Shown piece after piece: positions 13,394 through 26,600 of a stretch of 64,000 bases of DNA. The translations under genes and the position numbers were made by a program. Position 1 is the first letter of the stretch. Every line of letters begins with the position of its first letter. The DNA comes from Anisakis pegreffii. Taxonomy: Eukaryota; Nematoda; Chromadorea; Rhabditida; Anisakidae. Under the pieces are notes generated by a model. That model was not told the DNA's origin, did not search any database, and saw nothing but the letters and a program-made list of their open reading frames with translations. Where the stretch lies: assembly GCA_035041965.1 (NCBI GenBank), contig JAPYMA010000372.1, positions 62,001-126,000 on the forward strand, written 5' to 3'.

Positions 13394-16254
13394 TGAGGTT
13401 ATTGAACAGCGTTGAGAATGCATTCGATGTGCCCGCCGTCCACCTCAATCAAAGCCCAAGTATGAGCCTTCGCAGATTTTCTCGCTTGAGCTCACGTTCA
13501 GGCAAACATAATTCAAGAACAAGCTTGTGCCAAAATGTAGGCCTAAATTAGGTGGACAAGATCAGATCTCAGGTGCATTTTTAATATATCATTCGAGCTT
13601 TCAAAGACAGTTATCGCGATTCGCACTGAAACGGAAATAATCAGAAGCAAAATACCACGATGTAACACAAATAGCATTCCGTTCGCCTGACAATAATAAA
13701 TTGATGCTGCCGATTATTGCAATGTGTGTAAACGGTTCCTAGAATGCACAGTACAAGTTCTGGCCTTGTGGAGGCGACCGAGAAAAAACTGGAAAATGAG
13801 AGGCAACGGCAAGCTGAAAAGATGTTCATTAAGTAGTGAGGAAGAGTGTGCTAATAAGTCGTTCTGTTCAGTCAGGAACTGATGTCTTTGGATAGACAAC
13901 ATAACTGCAAATTACTTGCAGCCACCTGCTATCAAATCGATCATCTATCAAGTGTTGATGTAGCATACTCGTTATTTATTTGATCAGCAAATCCAACTCA
14001 TTACGAGTTCACACCTCTTTTTTATCACCAATATCACTGAAAGATGATTGATGATATGATTTATACGAATCACTGATATTACATTCTTACTTCCTTGCTA
14101 ACAATAACTTTCGGTGTCCTTCTTTCCGCGCAGCTAACAATAACCGCGCTGGGAATCATTTGTTTTCATGAAATTCTAACTTCGATTAATGATTTGGCGA
14201 TCACAGAAGCTTTGAGCTGCCCTCCAATAGTGTCCAATGGTTCTTAGTGAAAGGGACTGGTTGATCTCTCCGAATTCTGCTTTTGAGTGAACAGCTGAGA
14301 AATCAGAACCGTGAAAACTACGAAAAGGTTTCACAACTACTGACGTAAGCAATTCCAAAAACATGTTTTAAAATTTAGAATGTACTGCTGAAGCTGAATG
14401 AATCGAAAGATCAAAAAAGAGTGTTCATAAAAGCGATCATTGATTCCAAAGAGTTAATTTCATTCCATTTTTTCTGACATTTAAAGACGAATTATTTAAG
14501 AGATGACCATCTTGACGCAACTATTTTGGAGGTTATTGTGATTCGCACATTGAAATTAACAGATATGCATCAGTTTCTTGACAGAACTCATTGCTGAATG
14601 TAATTATCGCGTATTTTTCGATTTTGACATTCTCAAAGTGAGCATTATTCTATAATCAAATGAACGCGATCTTCAGCGACATTCATGCAGAATTTGTTCA
14701 ATATGTTTCCGTTTCAGTGAACAAGCGCGGAGTGTTGCAAAAACGATACCTAAAGTGGCAAGTCACATCGATGAACATACTCAAAAGCTCGACTGAAACG
14801 TTCGGCTTTATTGTGATGATGCTGTGACGAACAAAAAGATAATGCTATGACGAACGTTTCGCAACTGATTTCACTGTCGAAAGTGAACGAAATTCGAGAA
14901 ACGTTGTTAAATCAAGTATGTTTGGTCAACACTACTGAATTAGTGACCTTGAATCAGATGCATCTGTTTTAGGGTGTGTTTAATTTACTAAAGCAGGTGG
15001 TACCATAAACGAACAGATGCGATCAGAAGAATGAATACTCTGCTTTAGTGCTGAATTCAAGTCACAGAGTTGGTTCATTCGAGCAGTTGGTTATGGAATA
15101 CATGATAAATGACACAAGATGATATTATTGAACACAGCAAGTATATGAATGTGCAGATAGATATAAAATGATTTGTTGGTGGGGTATTTGGATGTTTCTT
15201 TTTCGCAAATGAAGAAATGTTTGATTCTTTTTAAATTTCACTTTTGTTTGTTCGGCTTGGTGTGAAGCTTTCTTAAGTTATCATATTTCTGCGATGGTAA
15301 GAAGTGGCGAAATTTGACGCGATTGAAATTCAATTCGCTCATCAGCAATGCTGCTTCAATTGCGAGGCTATGCGAACGTTTACAAGAGGTATTGCCTCAG
15401 TTAGTGAGTGCTTCAGTTGCCGTCGACTTTTCATTTGATGATTTTTCCGATTACCGTTTAGGGTTGGTGATTGCGAAGAAGTAACAAATAACCGCGTTGT
15501 ACTCGAAGCCTTTCGTTTCAATAAATGTTGAACAACAGCGCTATATGTTTGCTACATTCGTTCATCCACTACTTGAAGGCGTCCAGATGAACAGAAATAA
15601 ATGAAGACAGAACTATCAACAACAACAACAAGTCAAAATCGAATGTGAATGAACACGCGAAATATCATGAGCACAAAACGTAAATGTTTCAACAACAACG
15701 AATTTATTCATCTGTTAATTTTTTTCTTAAGCAAACCAATGAGAAATTAATCAAGCAGATGAATGGCATCAGGAGTGCGAAATAAATTGAGCGCATTCAT
15801 TCATTCAAGCATTCTGAGTGCACTTAACTGTGAAGCAACAGAAAACGTAATCTCATTGAATATCATGCCGCATCCATCTTTGCTCTTCACACACTCTGCA
15901 TGATCAAGTGTGCATAAGCAGAGCACGTTTCTATCTCACTGTGACCGACAATTCAGAAGTCAACTCTTATATGTGTTCACTTTCAATTCATCGCATTTCA
16001 GTATCACCTCTTAATCTCATCTCAGCCAGCATTGTTCAATGCACTCGAATAATTGATGATTGATTTCGACAATTTCAAGCAAGAAAATGAAACTAAAAAA
16101 TAAAACTGTTTCGAAATGTATCATGTTCTGGACAGTAAAAGTGAAGTGCTTCAAAAAAAGGACCGCATGTAAATTTTCTGCAATACGAAATCGATTCATC
16201 GATTTCAACGTTTCAGAGTCAAATATAACCTGGAGTGATTGTTGAAAATTAAAA
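13394..16254. other. gene-poor stretch
   Basis: No open frame with support on either strand. A 33-base segment near 14040-14072 repeats, with a few changes, the segment at 13217-13249. Nothing else was seen. Confidence 0.35.
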
Positions 16255-16520
16255 GACAATCAATATCGATGATATTGCTACAGCACTCGGTTTCGAGCAA
16301 AACTTTCATCCGCGAATGGGAATCGAACCCCTCGGCAGAGACTGAACGGTCTCCGCGGTAGCTCAGAGGTATAGTCCAAAACCGGTAATTGGTACGTCGC
16401 GGGTTCGATTCCCGTTCGCGGTGGAAAGTTTTGCTCGAAACCGAGTGGTGTACCAATATCATTAATGTTGTGAGCCTGAAGCAGGCTATGATCCGGCTTG
16501 TATCTATTATCTAATTATCT
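16255..16520. mobile_element. two tRNA-derived SINE copies, head to head
   Basis: The right half (about 16352-16520, plus strand) has a tRNA-like head, a body (AAAGTTTTGCTCGAAACCGA, then a stretch ending AATGTT), a GAGCCTGAAGCAGGCT segment and an AT-rich tail with repeated TATCTATTATC-like words. The left half (16330 down to about 16255) is a second, shorter copy on the minus strand sharing the T-arm and the body, so about 65 bases of the two arms form an inverted repeat. A third copy lies at 42541-42720. A shared non-tRNA body fused to pol III promoter boxes is the mark of a SINE. Confidence 0.7.
16352..16423 (+). other. tRNA-like SINE head with pol III A and B boxes
   Basis: The 72-base segment has an A box at 16359-16369 (TAGCTCAGAGG) and a perfect B box at 16402-16412 (GGTTCGATTCC). 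Six of seven acceptor pairs and the full T arm form, but the D stem does not pair and position 33 is not T, so it is unlikely to be a working tRNA. The anticodon position would read CGG, which hints at a proline tRNA ancestor; this is weak. Confidence 0.6.
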
Positions 16521-19500
16521 GATATTATCCGTTACAATCAATATCGTAACACTCCAGCAGACAGTCCGAAATTTAGCAGCTCGCTGCAAGATTATTTAAT
16601 GCGCAACATCCATCTAAAATTCATTCACAAACTTCACGTTCACGTCAAACGAAGTGAACATCAACGGCATTGACATTATCCATCGGTCGTCTACTGTTCC
16701 GTACATGATAGTTCGTCATTTCAGCACTGCAGATGCCTTAGTTGAGCATTCCTTAAACTTATGTGCTCATTAAAAGCCTAGCACCGTTAATTTTAGTACA
16801 AAACCTAAATGGTTTTACATCATCGCCGATCATAGTTTATTAATAATAAGAACATGATCAGACCATTACTTGGAACGTTACGTCTGCACTCTGATTATAT
16901 ATGTAAAACTGCACTTTCAAATCAACCACAGACTTATATTTTATCGCATCAGTCCGACTTCATTATCAATCTATCTCTTAACTTTGATGCAATATGAGTA
17001 CGAATGAAGGTGACACCTACGAACATGAAAATATTTATGTAAATACTTGTGGATTTATTAATAAATAGCTATATAAAATGCATAATAATTCATTTTCCCC
17101 AACAATTCGGTTTATAAAATGCAATTTTCAAACGTTTCTAAACATTACAAACGTTTGAAATGGATGTGTTGTTGGTTTTAATGAATGACTGCTTAGTTCT
17201 CACCTTTCATTTCATCAATATACATGCATTTCATAGGCTTCACGCATTCGCCTTTTTTTTGAAATCAGCAATCAAAACACTTCAATGGTGAGAAGCCTTT
17301 GTTTAGGTGATGTGAAAATGATGGGAAACAGAAATGGAACACGCGATTCTTCGAACGATAGCCTTTTCAATGGAATTATATAGGTATATTGCGTGCGTGC
17401 TTCAATTGGCCTGCATTTCGCTTATAAACGCCAATAACAAGATTAAGTAGGCCTACGAAAAAAAGATTCCGTGACAATGAGCAAACAACTATATGAACGA
17501 ATGAACTATGATCAATTTCGATTAGATGGTGGAAAGGATTTGAAAAATTCACATTATAGAGAGCGAATATATGTTGAGTATTAACTCGTCTTCGATTTCA
17601 TCTGATCGCCATAGTTACTGCGTCTGATGGTTCATCGTGAACTTTTGAGCTGTTGGAAAGCTCTTAGAATTAATGTGAGAGTGGAATGTAGATAAAACCT
17701 GCAGCGAATAAATATAGATTATTTTCAGCAAGTACTCCTCAAAGCAGCCATTAAGTGTCTGTCTAATCGAGTTTGGTAACCCGTCAAAGAGCAAAGAATT
17801 TTTTAATCGAACGCAAGCATTGCGTCATTGTTTCATGCTTGAAAGGAGTCGAAATGGCTTCTTTCATATTGCATGCATGATGTTCATCAAAATTTCATCT
17901 CTTTCTCCATTTGTTCAAGCAAAAACCATTCTCTTCGAATACTAATCCGTTTGCAACTGATAAACGATGAACATCAGTCATGAGAGCAATGAACGCATTT
18001 TTAAGTGCTATTTCAAAATCCTTTGAGTAATAAGGTGGATAGATGGATACATGACGATGTGAGTTATGTGCATATTCTTGATTGCCCTCCGATCTCCGAT
18101 GTTAAAAAAATAATTTCAGTCGTATGATTGAAATTAAAATTGAAATTTATTGATCAAAAGTGTGTGTCTTCTTTGACAATGTGTTTGTGCTCTGAAAACT
18201 GCGGTGTTTTAATAAATTATAAATGATTGTCTTGAAGTGTACATAAGTGGTGATGCAAATAGAATGCATATCTTTGCAAACGCATGATTAATCTTCACTT
18301 ATCGCAATGATATCCATTTGCAGCATGAAGTTCATGCACATTAGCATTGAGAGAGATATCGCATGAATACACACTTACATACACAAGCAAGGCAAATGAC
18401 GCAATCATCCGAGAGTAGGATTCAGAATGAAGCTCGACAATTACGTCTATATGCCTGTCTGGCTGACGATCATTTCAGAAGACATCTCTGTTTACGAGAA
18501 ATTTTATGCTCAAAGAACAAAAATTGCTCAACTTGCCCGTTATTATCGATGTGTTCTTTGTACAGCATCGATAATGGTGGCTTAAACAAATGCAAACAGT
18601 ATGCTAGCTTACAAACCACCTAATGAATCTATGTATCCGTGTTGCAGGAGGCCTCTGCAACTGCGCATATTTAATCAAAAATCTATTTTTCAGTAATTTA
18701 TTTTTAGTCTTAATTTTTTCTGAAATTTTATTCGTTTTCATACTTTTCAGTTAATGTAAACTTTACTCAACGCAGGAGAATGAAAAAAAGAAATTCATAA
18801 TTAGAAATGTGCGAACAGATACCTTTAAAATGTTGATCATTCCTATATATTCACATTATAAGAAGTTCATCAACAAATGCAATCAAATTTCTGAAACTAT
18901 ATACATTCCTCGTCAAATACGTAGCAATTGTATGTGGCTCAGGAATTGTCCTATTTGAACAAATTCAGATATTAAATTGTTTTGAAAGAGATTCGAACAC
19001 AATGATGAGTTGTTGAAAATATAATCCGGTATTCTCACCGTACAGCAATACTGATAAACGGATAAAACAAATAAACGAAATCAGGTGCTGCAATTTCAAT
19101 GATATAAGTTCAGAAACAATAAGCGTCTGCAGTAAATATATTCGGGTAACTTTGGAGAGTTCGGATTTTTCATCAGTGTACCCACTTCTTTGATATTTGC
19201 TGATCTAACTCGATAGCCGTTTGAAAATGACAATATTCATATTCTCGGGGTGAGTGGACACGAGTACCTCTTAAATGTAGCATTTCCCACTGGAGGCACA
19301 TAAATCATTCGTACAGGTTGCTCTGCATGAAAGATAATGAAGACATCTGCTGATAATAGAATGTGACTGTTAATGAAATTTGAAGCGACCGGATATCTAA
19401 GGACGTCATTCATTTAGTTACTCAGATGATCAATGTTCATACTGCAAACAACAAGCCTCTTCAAGATTACTTCAATTATGGATATGTAAAGATGATACCG

Positions 19501-22500
19501 TCTATATTTTCAACATATGCGATTATCAGTAAATATATGTATGGCGAGAGTGACATTAAGATACAAGTAAGTTTGTTAAGTGACATTAAATGAATGTAAT
19601 TGTGACAAAAGGATAACTTTATTTATGTATAACAGGACTTGGAAAGTACTCGAGGCAGATAACTGATACATCTAAATGTGGTGAGCAGCAGCAATCAACT
19701 GCTAATTACGATTTGAGAATTCAATGAGTTAGTCCAATGAATTTCTCATTCAATATGGACTTAAACAACAAAATGAACATCTATTGTGAATATCTAACGA
19801 TAAGATCGAAACCGAACATCACTGATTGCTTATGCAAGACTACATAGTACTCTCATAAAGACTTCTCAAACAACAATTTCACCAAAATTCATTTCAAGGT
19901 GCTTTACGTATGGTGAAGTGCATTCGTTTGATGGCTTTTAGTGATATTGGATAGATCAGGCATAATCATACCGTTAGACTAATACTAATTGATTATACGG
20001 AGCATGTATGCTAGAAATAAAATGCATTGCAACTTTGCTTCTTCATCACTGTGTTGAAATTCGAGTAATAACCTGCCGTTAGCAAACTTTGACGATGAAC
20101 TTTCTTTGCAAGCATGCAACAAGTAAAAAAAAGCAATCATATGCGCAAAAAATGCAAATATAAACGTTCGCAAACATACAGAACCTGCATACGCCATTTC
20201 AAGAACCTTTACAAGCACTACAAATAGATCCATCCAATAAATTAAGGCAGCTGTATTTTTGCGTCATTTAATTTAGCTTTTTTTAAAGTAACAAATTGAT
20301 GTTCGCTTGCACGTTCCTTTTCATATACAATTCTACCTTTCCAAAGCCAAATTTCCACGGAGAGTTGTTCGTTTCATATCACCCTGGTGGAGTGCTCACA
20401 TATGAAATTACCGCCTATACTCATACAAATCTGAAAAATGCTCACTGAATTTTATTAAATACGTGACAAGATGAGGCGTACTGACCCGTCGACTTATTGA
20501 ATTTTCACTTTTTCATTAGGTTGATAACGAATTTTAATCAGAATTTAGTTCAAGGTCCACTCGGAAACTACTAGAATTGCCTTAGTAACTGTTTTTCGAT
20601 TGTCTCTAAGCGATTGATTTGGCGAGAAAAAATTGATCATTGGGAAATGAGGCAATGCGCTCAGGTGTCAGCAACAAAGCGATCATAGATAGGTTTTATT
20701 TGAACACATGGATTCACGCTATTGAAAAATATGTGGAATTCTCTAACGATACGCGTTTAAGAATGCGTTTAACATAAGTAGATTGGCAGATGCTTTCTGC
20801 TAATGGTATGTATGCGCATATGTATGTATGTATGCATCTGATGATGTTCACAAATAATGCCATTTAATGAGCAATAAGATTAATGTAAATGCACTGAATT
20901 CATCCGTTTTTCGAGTAACATAAATGAAATACAGGTGTCATGGTTAACAGCTTCAATGAGAATAGCATTAGACAGCGTTTGTACTTTTGAAAGCTATGAT
21001 CATATCATTAACTATTCGTCTCGTTCGTAAATAGATAAAATAGCGGTCGCTCTATTGAATAAGTTCACGAGCAAGAAATCAAAACTATCTCATACTGAAG
21101 TGCAAAATGTATTGTTTATGTATTTTTTCGGTATGAATAAACGAAAAAGAAGGGTTATGAATGGTACTTCATTGAGTATTTGTTGTCATCTTGATTTGGA
21201 AGTGATTTCATTTAGTTGATACCATCATAACGCATCTCGCGAATTGAGCCGCTGAAATCCGTATGATGGTAAGAATTATTCACTTGGTTTGTGATCGTAT
21301 AAAATGCTCTAAATGAACATACAACTGTTTCGTGTGGATAATAAACATTTTGCATGAACCAATTCAATCAACAAAGTCATGTTTTAGAAATTGCTACAGG
21401 GATGTAGCAGTACACATGAATGAATGCATTTTAGTTTAAACCGCCTGGATTAGACGCATGTTTAGCCTCGGGCTTACTTTTAGATTCATGCTTGCTTTGC
21501 GCTTAAACTTAAGCTTAAACTAAGGCTTAAGAGAGGCTGAAATACATCGATGAGCATTCCCAAATCAGTGCGGTGTTCATCGCTTGCCGTAAAAGATCCA
21601 GGAACAGTTGGATTTCTTTAACTGCAAGCATGTGAGTTGTTTTATTTGCTGGACAAGAATAAAAATTTATGATTTTCGTTCATTTTTCTAGTTAACAGAT
21701 GCTCATATGTTTCATTTAGTAAAGTGCAATTTTGACGATGCGAAATTGCATTCATTGCAAATGAAACACCGTTTCAAAACGAGACAAATGATTCTTGTTG
21801 CTATGGAAGCCGTCTGAACAAACAAAATAAACATTTTTATATTCTTGATTGGTTTTATTATCTTTCAAGTTGTTTTCATTACTGTCTTCTCAACTTATGG
21901 TAAATTACTTTTGGCTCGAATAATGTGTTGCATGGCTTCAGAGGTGCTAAAAGAATCAAAAAATGAACAAACTCGGGCAAAAAAACAAACAAGAGGCGGC
22001 CATGAAAACGTTGAGCCAATGAAATGTTTATCACCGTACACGAATGACTTCAAAAATTCATTAACAATTTTGCTCATTTAAAGAATTTGATTGGTACCTG
22101 AGGAAAACAATGTGTATGTGTAGTGTATTGTTGTGTCACGAAATCGTGCACAAGCAAGCATGATTCAGTGAACAAGAGGGATTATGGGACGGATAGATTC
22201 TTGAGAGAACAAAATCACTGCTAAACAAGTCTTTCGTGATGATGTCTTAATTATTCGTATGAATCAAATGTGTTTCAGTTCATTGACGATTGCTTTAATT
22301 CACTATATGAATTTTTCCTCATTCAGTTGTTGCGTGCGACAATTTTTATAACTGCCAGATGAAATTCATTCCATTTTAAACTTCAGCAGTTGATTTGGTC
22401 TGGAATATAATATGCCAATAAAACCATTGAATAGAAAATATTACTTGTGTCTAAGGAGATTGGTGCTAGCTTTCTGAAGCGTCCATATCAGCTGGTTCTA

Positions 22501-22535
22501 TTGTTGTGCTGTGTTTAGTTGGACGCTTCTACTTA
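16521..22535. other. gene-poor stretch
   Basis: No supported gene on either strand. There is a short ATGT/ATGC microsatellite near 20812-20838. The rest is AT-rich sequence without visible structure. Confidence 0.35.
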
Positions 22536-22650
22536 TTGAAGTGGAAATAGCAATTTTATCAAACATAAAAATCTTTTGAAGTGAAAGTAGCAATCTTGAA
22601 GTGGGAATAGCAATTTTATCAAAAAATTTTATCAAACATAAACATCTATT
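22536..22650. repeat. local tandem repeat, 60-base period
   Basis: A 25-base word (TTGAAGTGGAAATAGCAATT then TTATC) starts at 22536 and recurs at 22596 with one change; a partial copy starts at 22576. TTATCAAACATAAA also recurs. This explains why the antisense frame here encodes repeated DKIAI-like peptides; that frame is probably not a gene. Confidence 0.65.
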
Positions 22651-23599
22651 GTTGAGTTGAACAGTAATATTGTGAGAAAGAGAATTTTCGTAAGACGATC
22701 TCAAATGATCTATTATAAAATTGAAATGCAATATGATGGAAAATTGTGTCGTATATTCAATATTTTTAGAGGTCTTCTCAAAAGAGAAACTGCAAACTAG
22801 TGGTGGTGTCATCTTGGTAAATCGATCCATCCACATTTCATTTGCTTGGATTTTTTGTTTTTGATTGATTCCACTGCAATTAAGATTCATCGTTGAACAC
22901 GCAGCACAGGCAACATATCGCCATTGGCAACATCTCTCAATAAACAGTGGTTACATTGCAAAAAGCTCGATTCAATAGCAATTACTGTAATTTCATTTTC
23001 CAATGCTTCTGATCATCAAGCTCAATTGAGTGTTGATCGCAATAACTCATTTTATTTACGACATCGCATGTGAAAACATCACAATTAATTCAATATGCTA
23101 CAGTTCATCTCTCAAACAGCTCATCTGATAAGTTTTATCAGTAAACGCGATGCAGCAACTTGAAGTCATGAAATATACGTCCCGCGGAGTCGTGAACTAA
23201 TTCAATTCATAATTTATTCGCTCAAAAGATCCTCTCTGTGGATGCACTGAATGAGCTGAGATTGTGATGAATGAGTGCTTAGTTGTTGAATGTGCGATGT
23301 GACAACGATCACCTCATTCATTGCTCCTTTTCTGAAAAAAAAAACATATGCAGTGAAATGAAATATGAATGAAGAAGCTATGAAAATACTTCTGTTTGCG
23401 TTTTATGTTCTATTTACACGTTATAATTGTCATATATATATATAAGTAAATCAAGCAAACGAGTATTAATAACTTCATAAAACAAATCAACTGCTCAGGA
23501 TGATCATTTCAAATCGATGCTCTAGACTGGAGTATCATGAAGCAAATGAAAGTGATTTATTTTATCAGTTATGATTTGCAATCGATTAAAATACAACCC

Positions 23600-23678
23600 A
23601 TATTCTTGCTATAATGAGGCGATATTCGCGGATAGCACATACTGATCCGCGAATATTGCCTCACTATAGCAAGAATAT
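23600..23678. repeat. 79-base hairpin, 34-base arms
   Basis: The arms (23600-23633 and 23645-23678) pair over 34 positions around an 11-base loop. Read as RNA, 32 pairs are Watson-Crick, one is G-U and one is A-C. The size and near-perfect stem fit either a microRNA-like precursor or a fold-back mobile element remnant. No expression evidence exists in the sequence. Confidence 0.7.
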
Positions 23679-26600
23679 GATGTAGTGAATTGGAGTATTG
23701 TTAGTGATCATTCACTCATCATTGACAGTATTTCATTATGCTATTCACATCCTACATATCCAATTATCAGTATCTACACCAGCTCATTTTGAATTTATGC
23801 CTTATGCCTTTCTCTTATCACAGATATTATCATCTCCTCTTCTGCGTATCTTTCTCTCTACATAATCCACCAAATCAGGAAATTACTTATCAATTCTAGT
23901 AATTGATTTATCGAATACTGAGATGAGAACTGCTGATATGATTAGTTCTGTTTTAGGTGTTTGAACGTGAGGTGATATATGCTCAAATATCGTCAATGAA
24001 CGTGATAAAAACCGACCTTAACGGATTCTCATATTGATTCCCCTCCCCTCTCCGTAAAAAATGAACAGTGCAATAAAATGTTTTGTGTAAATTAGTGTTG
24101 TATTCATCATTCACATTCGAATCCATTAATGTCTACTCACCAAAACAGCACGATCATTCATCTTATAATATGACCAGCAATTATTACTCTAAACGTTCGG
24201 CAATGCTTTACAAGCGAGAATCTTCGAAATTGATTTCATTATGTGTGCTCATTGTAATCGTATATGCAACAATGAGCATTTACGCTCACAAGCATATGTC
24301 TTTTGCTTAAATATGTGTCTTGATGCTATTATCAAATGAAGATTATGTTGAAGTGATACGGATATCTATCAAAGTAAATGCTTATCATTCGGTGAATCAC
24401 TTTAAAACTTTCATTCAGTTAGTATTTTTACACACTTTCATCAACACTCTATTTATACTATTATTTTCAATCACTTGATGTAATTTGTCTTATAACAACT
24501 CGAACAGTCACAAATGTACATAATTCTTTTCAACTTCGACTGTTTAGTTAAGCGTAACACCTGAGGGCAGAAGGGAGTTAGAAAAAAATAACATAAATTA
24601 GTTTTTTTAAACAATTTCGCTTTCTTACAATTAGATAAAATCGATACGTACGTATGGTAAACAACGATAGAATGTGGTTGATCTTCATTTTATGTGCATT
24701 GCCATACATACATATACCTTAACATATCAAATGATCTTTGAACATGACTCGTTTTCTGCTTGGATTGCTGTAAGGTGCATAGATTATAAATCAAGAATGA
24801 GCCTTGTTCACTCTCGTTGTGGGGATGCCAAATAGTATTAGTAATTGTATGTTTGGTAATTGTATGTGCTATCTTTATCCTCTTGTGTTCTACTGGGAGC
24901 ATCTATCGAGTATTGTCGTCCTCGAGATATCCATCGCTGCAAATGATTTATTCAAGGCATTTTCAAGAGCCATCTTCTAACGTTTGAAAGGAAAATGAAA
25001 TTAGTAGTCGATTCGTACTTACGATTAAAGTAATGAGTTCGTTGCCAGCTGGCAGTGTTACGATACTTGTTCAATTCATTTCGAATGAAAAAACCAAGCT
25101 CTAAATAAGAGAATGTCTCAAAGGACAACCACAGTCCAAATTAATTAGTTCGACACTCAGCGAAGGCTGATGGGTGATTTCTTTGCATAAACGTTTATCA
25201 GTTCACGCGATGACTATCTTCGTCAGATTAAGTGCAGCATTGAAGTTGTTACGGAAGTAATCGCTTTAATAAGTTTTAGCCTTATTCCAATGGGTGGACA
25301 ACTTGGGAAACCGAATCGTTCACTCCGTCGTAAAGCAACTGGTTTTGGTGAGCTAATCATATGTCTTTAACTTGGATTGCTTGATCGATTCCTTTAACTG
25401 ATTTTCATTCCGCAATATTAATCCAATTACTTACGTGTAGAATTCAATTGGATATAACTAATGCTGAGTGACAAATTTTGAAATTATCGTTATGAATATG
25501 GGTGTTTATTCGTTATGAACTGAATTACTGCGTGTATAAACGTTGTGATTTGGAAAAGCAATTTGAGGTGATGAACGAAATTCGTTTAAAAAACAGTATA
25601 CGACATACGACGACTGCTCACCAGTCAGCAATACTTTCGCGAAGGCCATCGAAGGAAGGAGTCAGAATTTCAGTTCAGGTAAGAATGAACACTTTTTGAT
25701 GAGGACAATGTCTCTGAATATGACTTAACGCTGAAACGTTGAACATCATCGTAATATTTCTTACTGCGCAGGTAATCGTTTGTGAACAACATATTGTTTT
25801 CATCTAATAATGATATCCTAATTGGTGTGAAATTATCACGCAGTCTCCTCTTCAGCAACCTCAAAAGAATGGCAATCGTATGGAACACGAAAGAACACAT
25901 TCGAATCTCCGTTCACCTTTCAATCAACACAGAATCATGCATCCAGTTCAGGCATTAATCGTTGATCATATCGCTTATCCTTTAACTTCACCCAGATTGA
26001 TTCATTGACAACGAATAGTCATTGACCATACTCCCAATCATTCTCTAAATTTTTATTGACTGAAACGGTTGCAGTGTGGATATGATTGTTTCATGTGTAT
26101 TTATCATCAACGAATCACTGTTTCAATGCAGCAAAAACAAACATGAAAAAAGCGTCCAATTAGCGCAGTACTGTCTCGGTAATATTTTGATGGTTACTTT
26201 CTGTACTGACACAATACACCACGAGAATTCAGTGTTTGACGGTACGTACTAAAATGCTGTGCTGTTGGGCTTACCGATTTGATGTAAATAAGAGTTACAT
26301 AGCATCATAACTTGATGCATATGCGTTCACATCAACATGATAAACTTTACATCGTTTCGTTCACATCAGTCAATTTTACACTATCATTTAAAGACTCTAT
26401 TCTCGCATGTAGGCTCCATCTAATAAAGACTAAAATAACGAATTTCATTGAGAAACATTTATTATTCATTCTGGTATGATTGATGAATTGAAAAGGCTGC
26501 TATCATCAGTCTGACATGTGATTGATTGTTGAGTAGTCAAACCATTCGTTGACATTTTCACACGGCTTTAGTTGAAATTCGTACGTAAAAAGTAGCACTC

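Noticed and set aside
16352..16423. Functional tRNA gene
   Set aside because: A and B boxes are good, but the D stem does not pair and position 33 is not T; the shared downstream body shows it is a SINE head.
22498..22890. 130-codon minus-strand frame
   Set aside because: Its repeated DKIAI peptides come from the local 60-base tandem repeat; no family resemblance.
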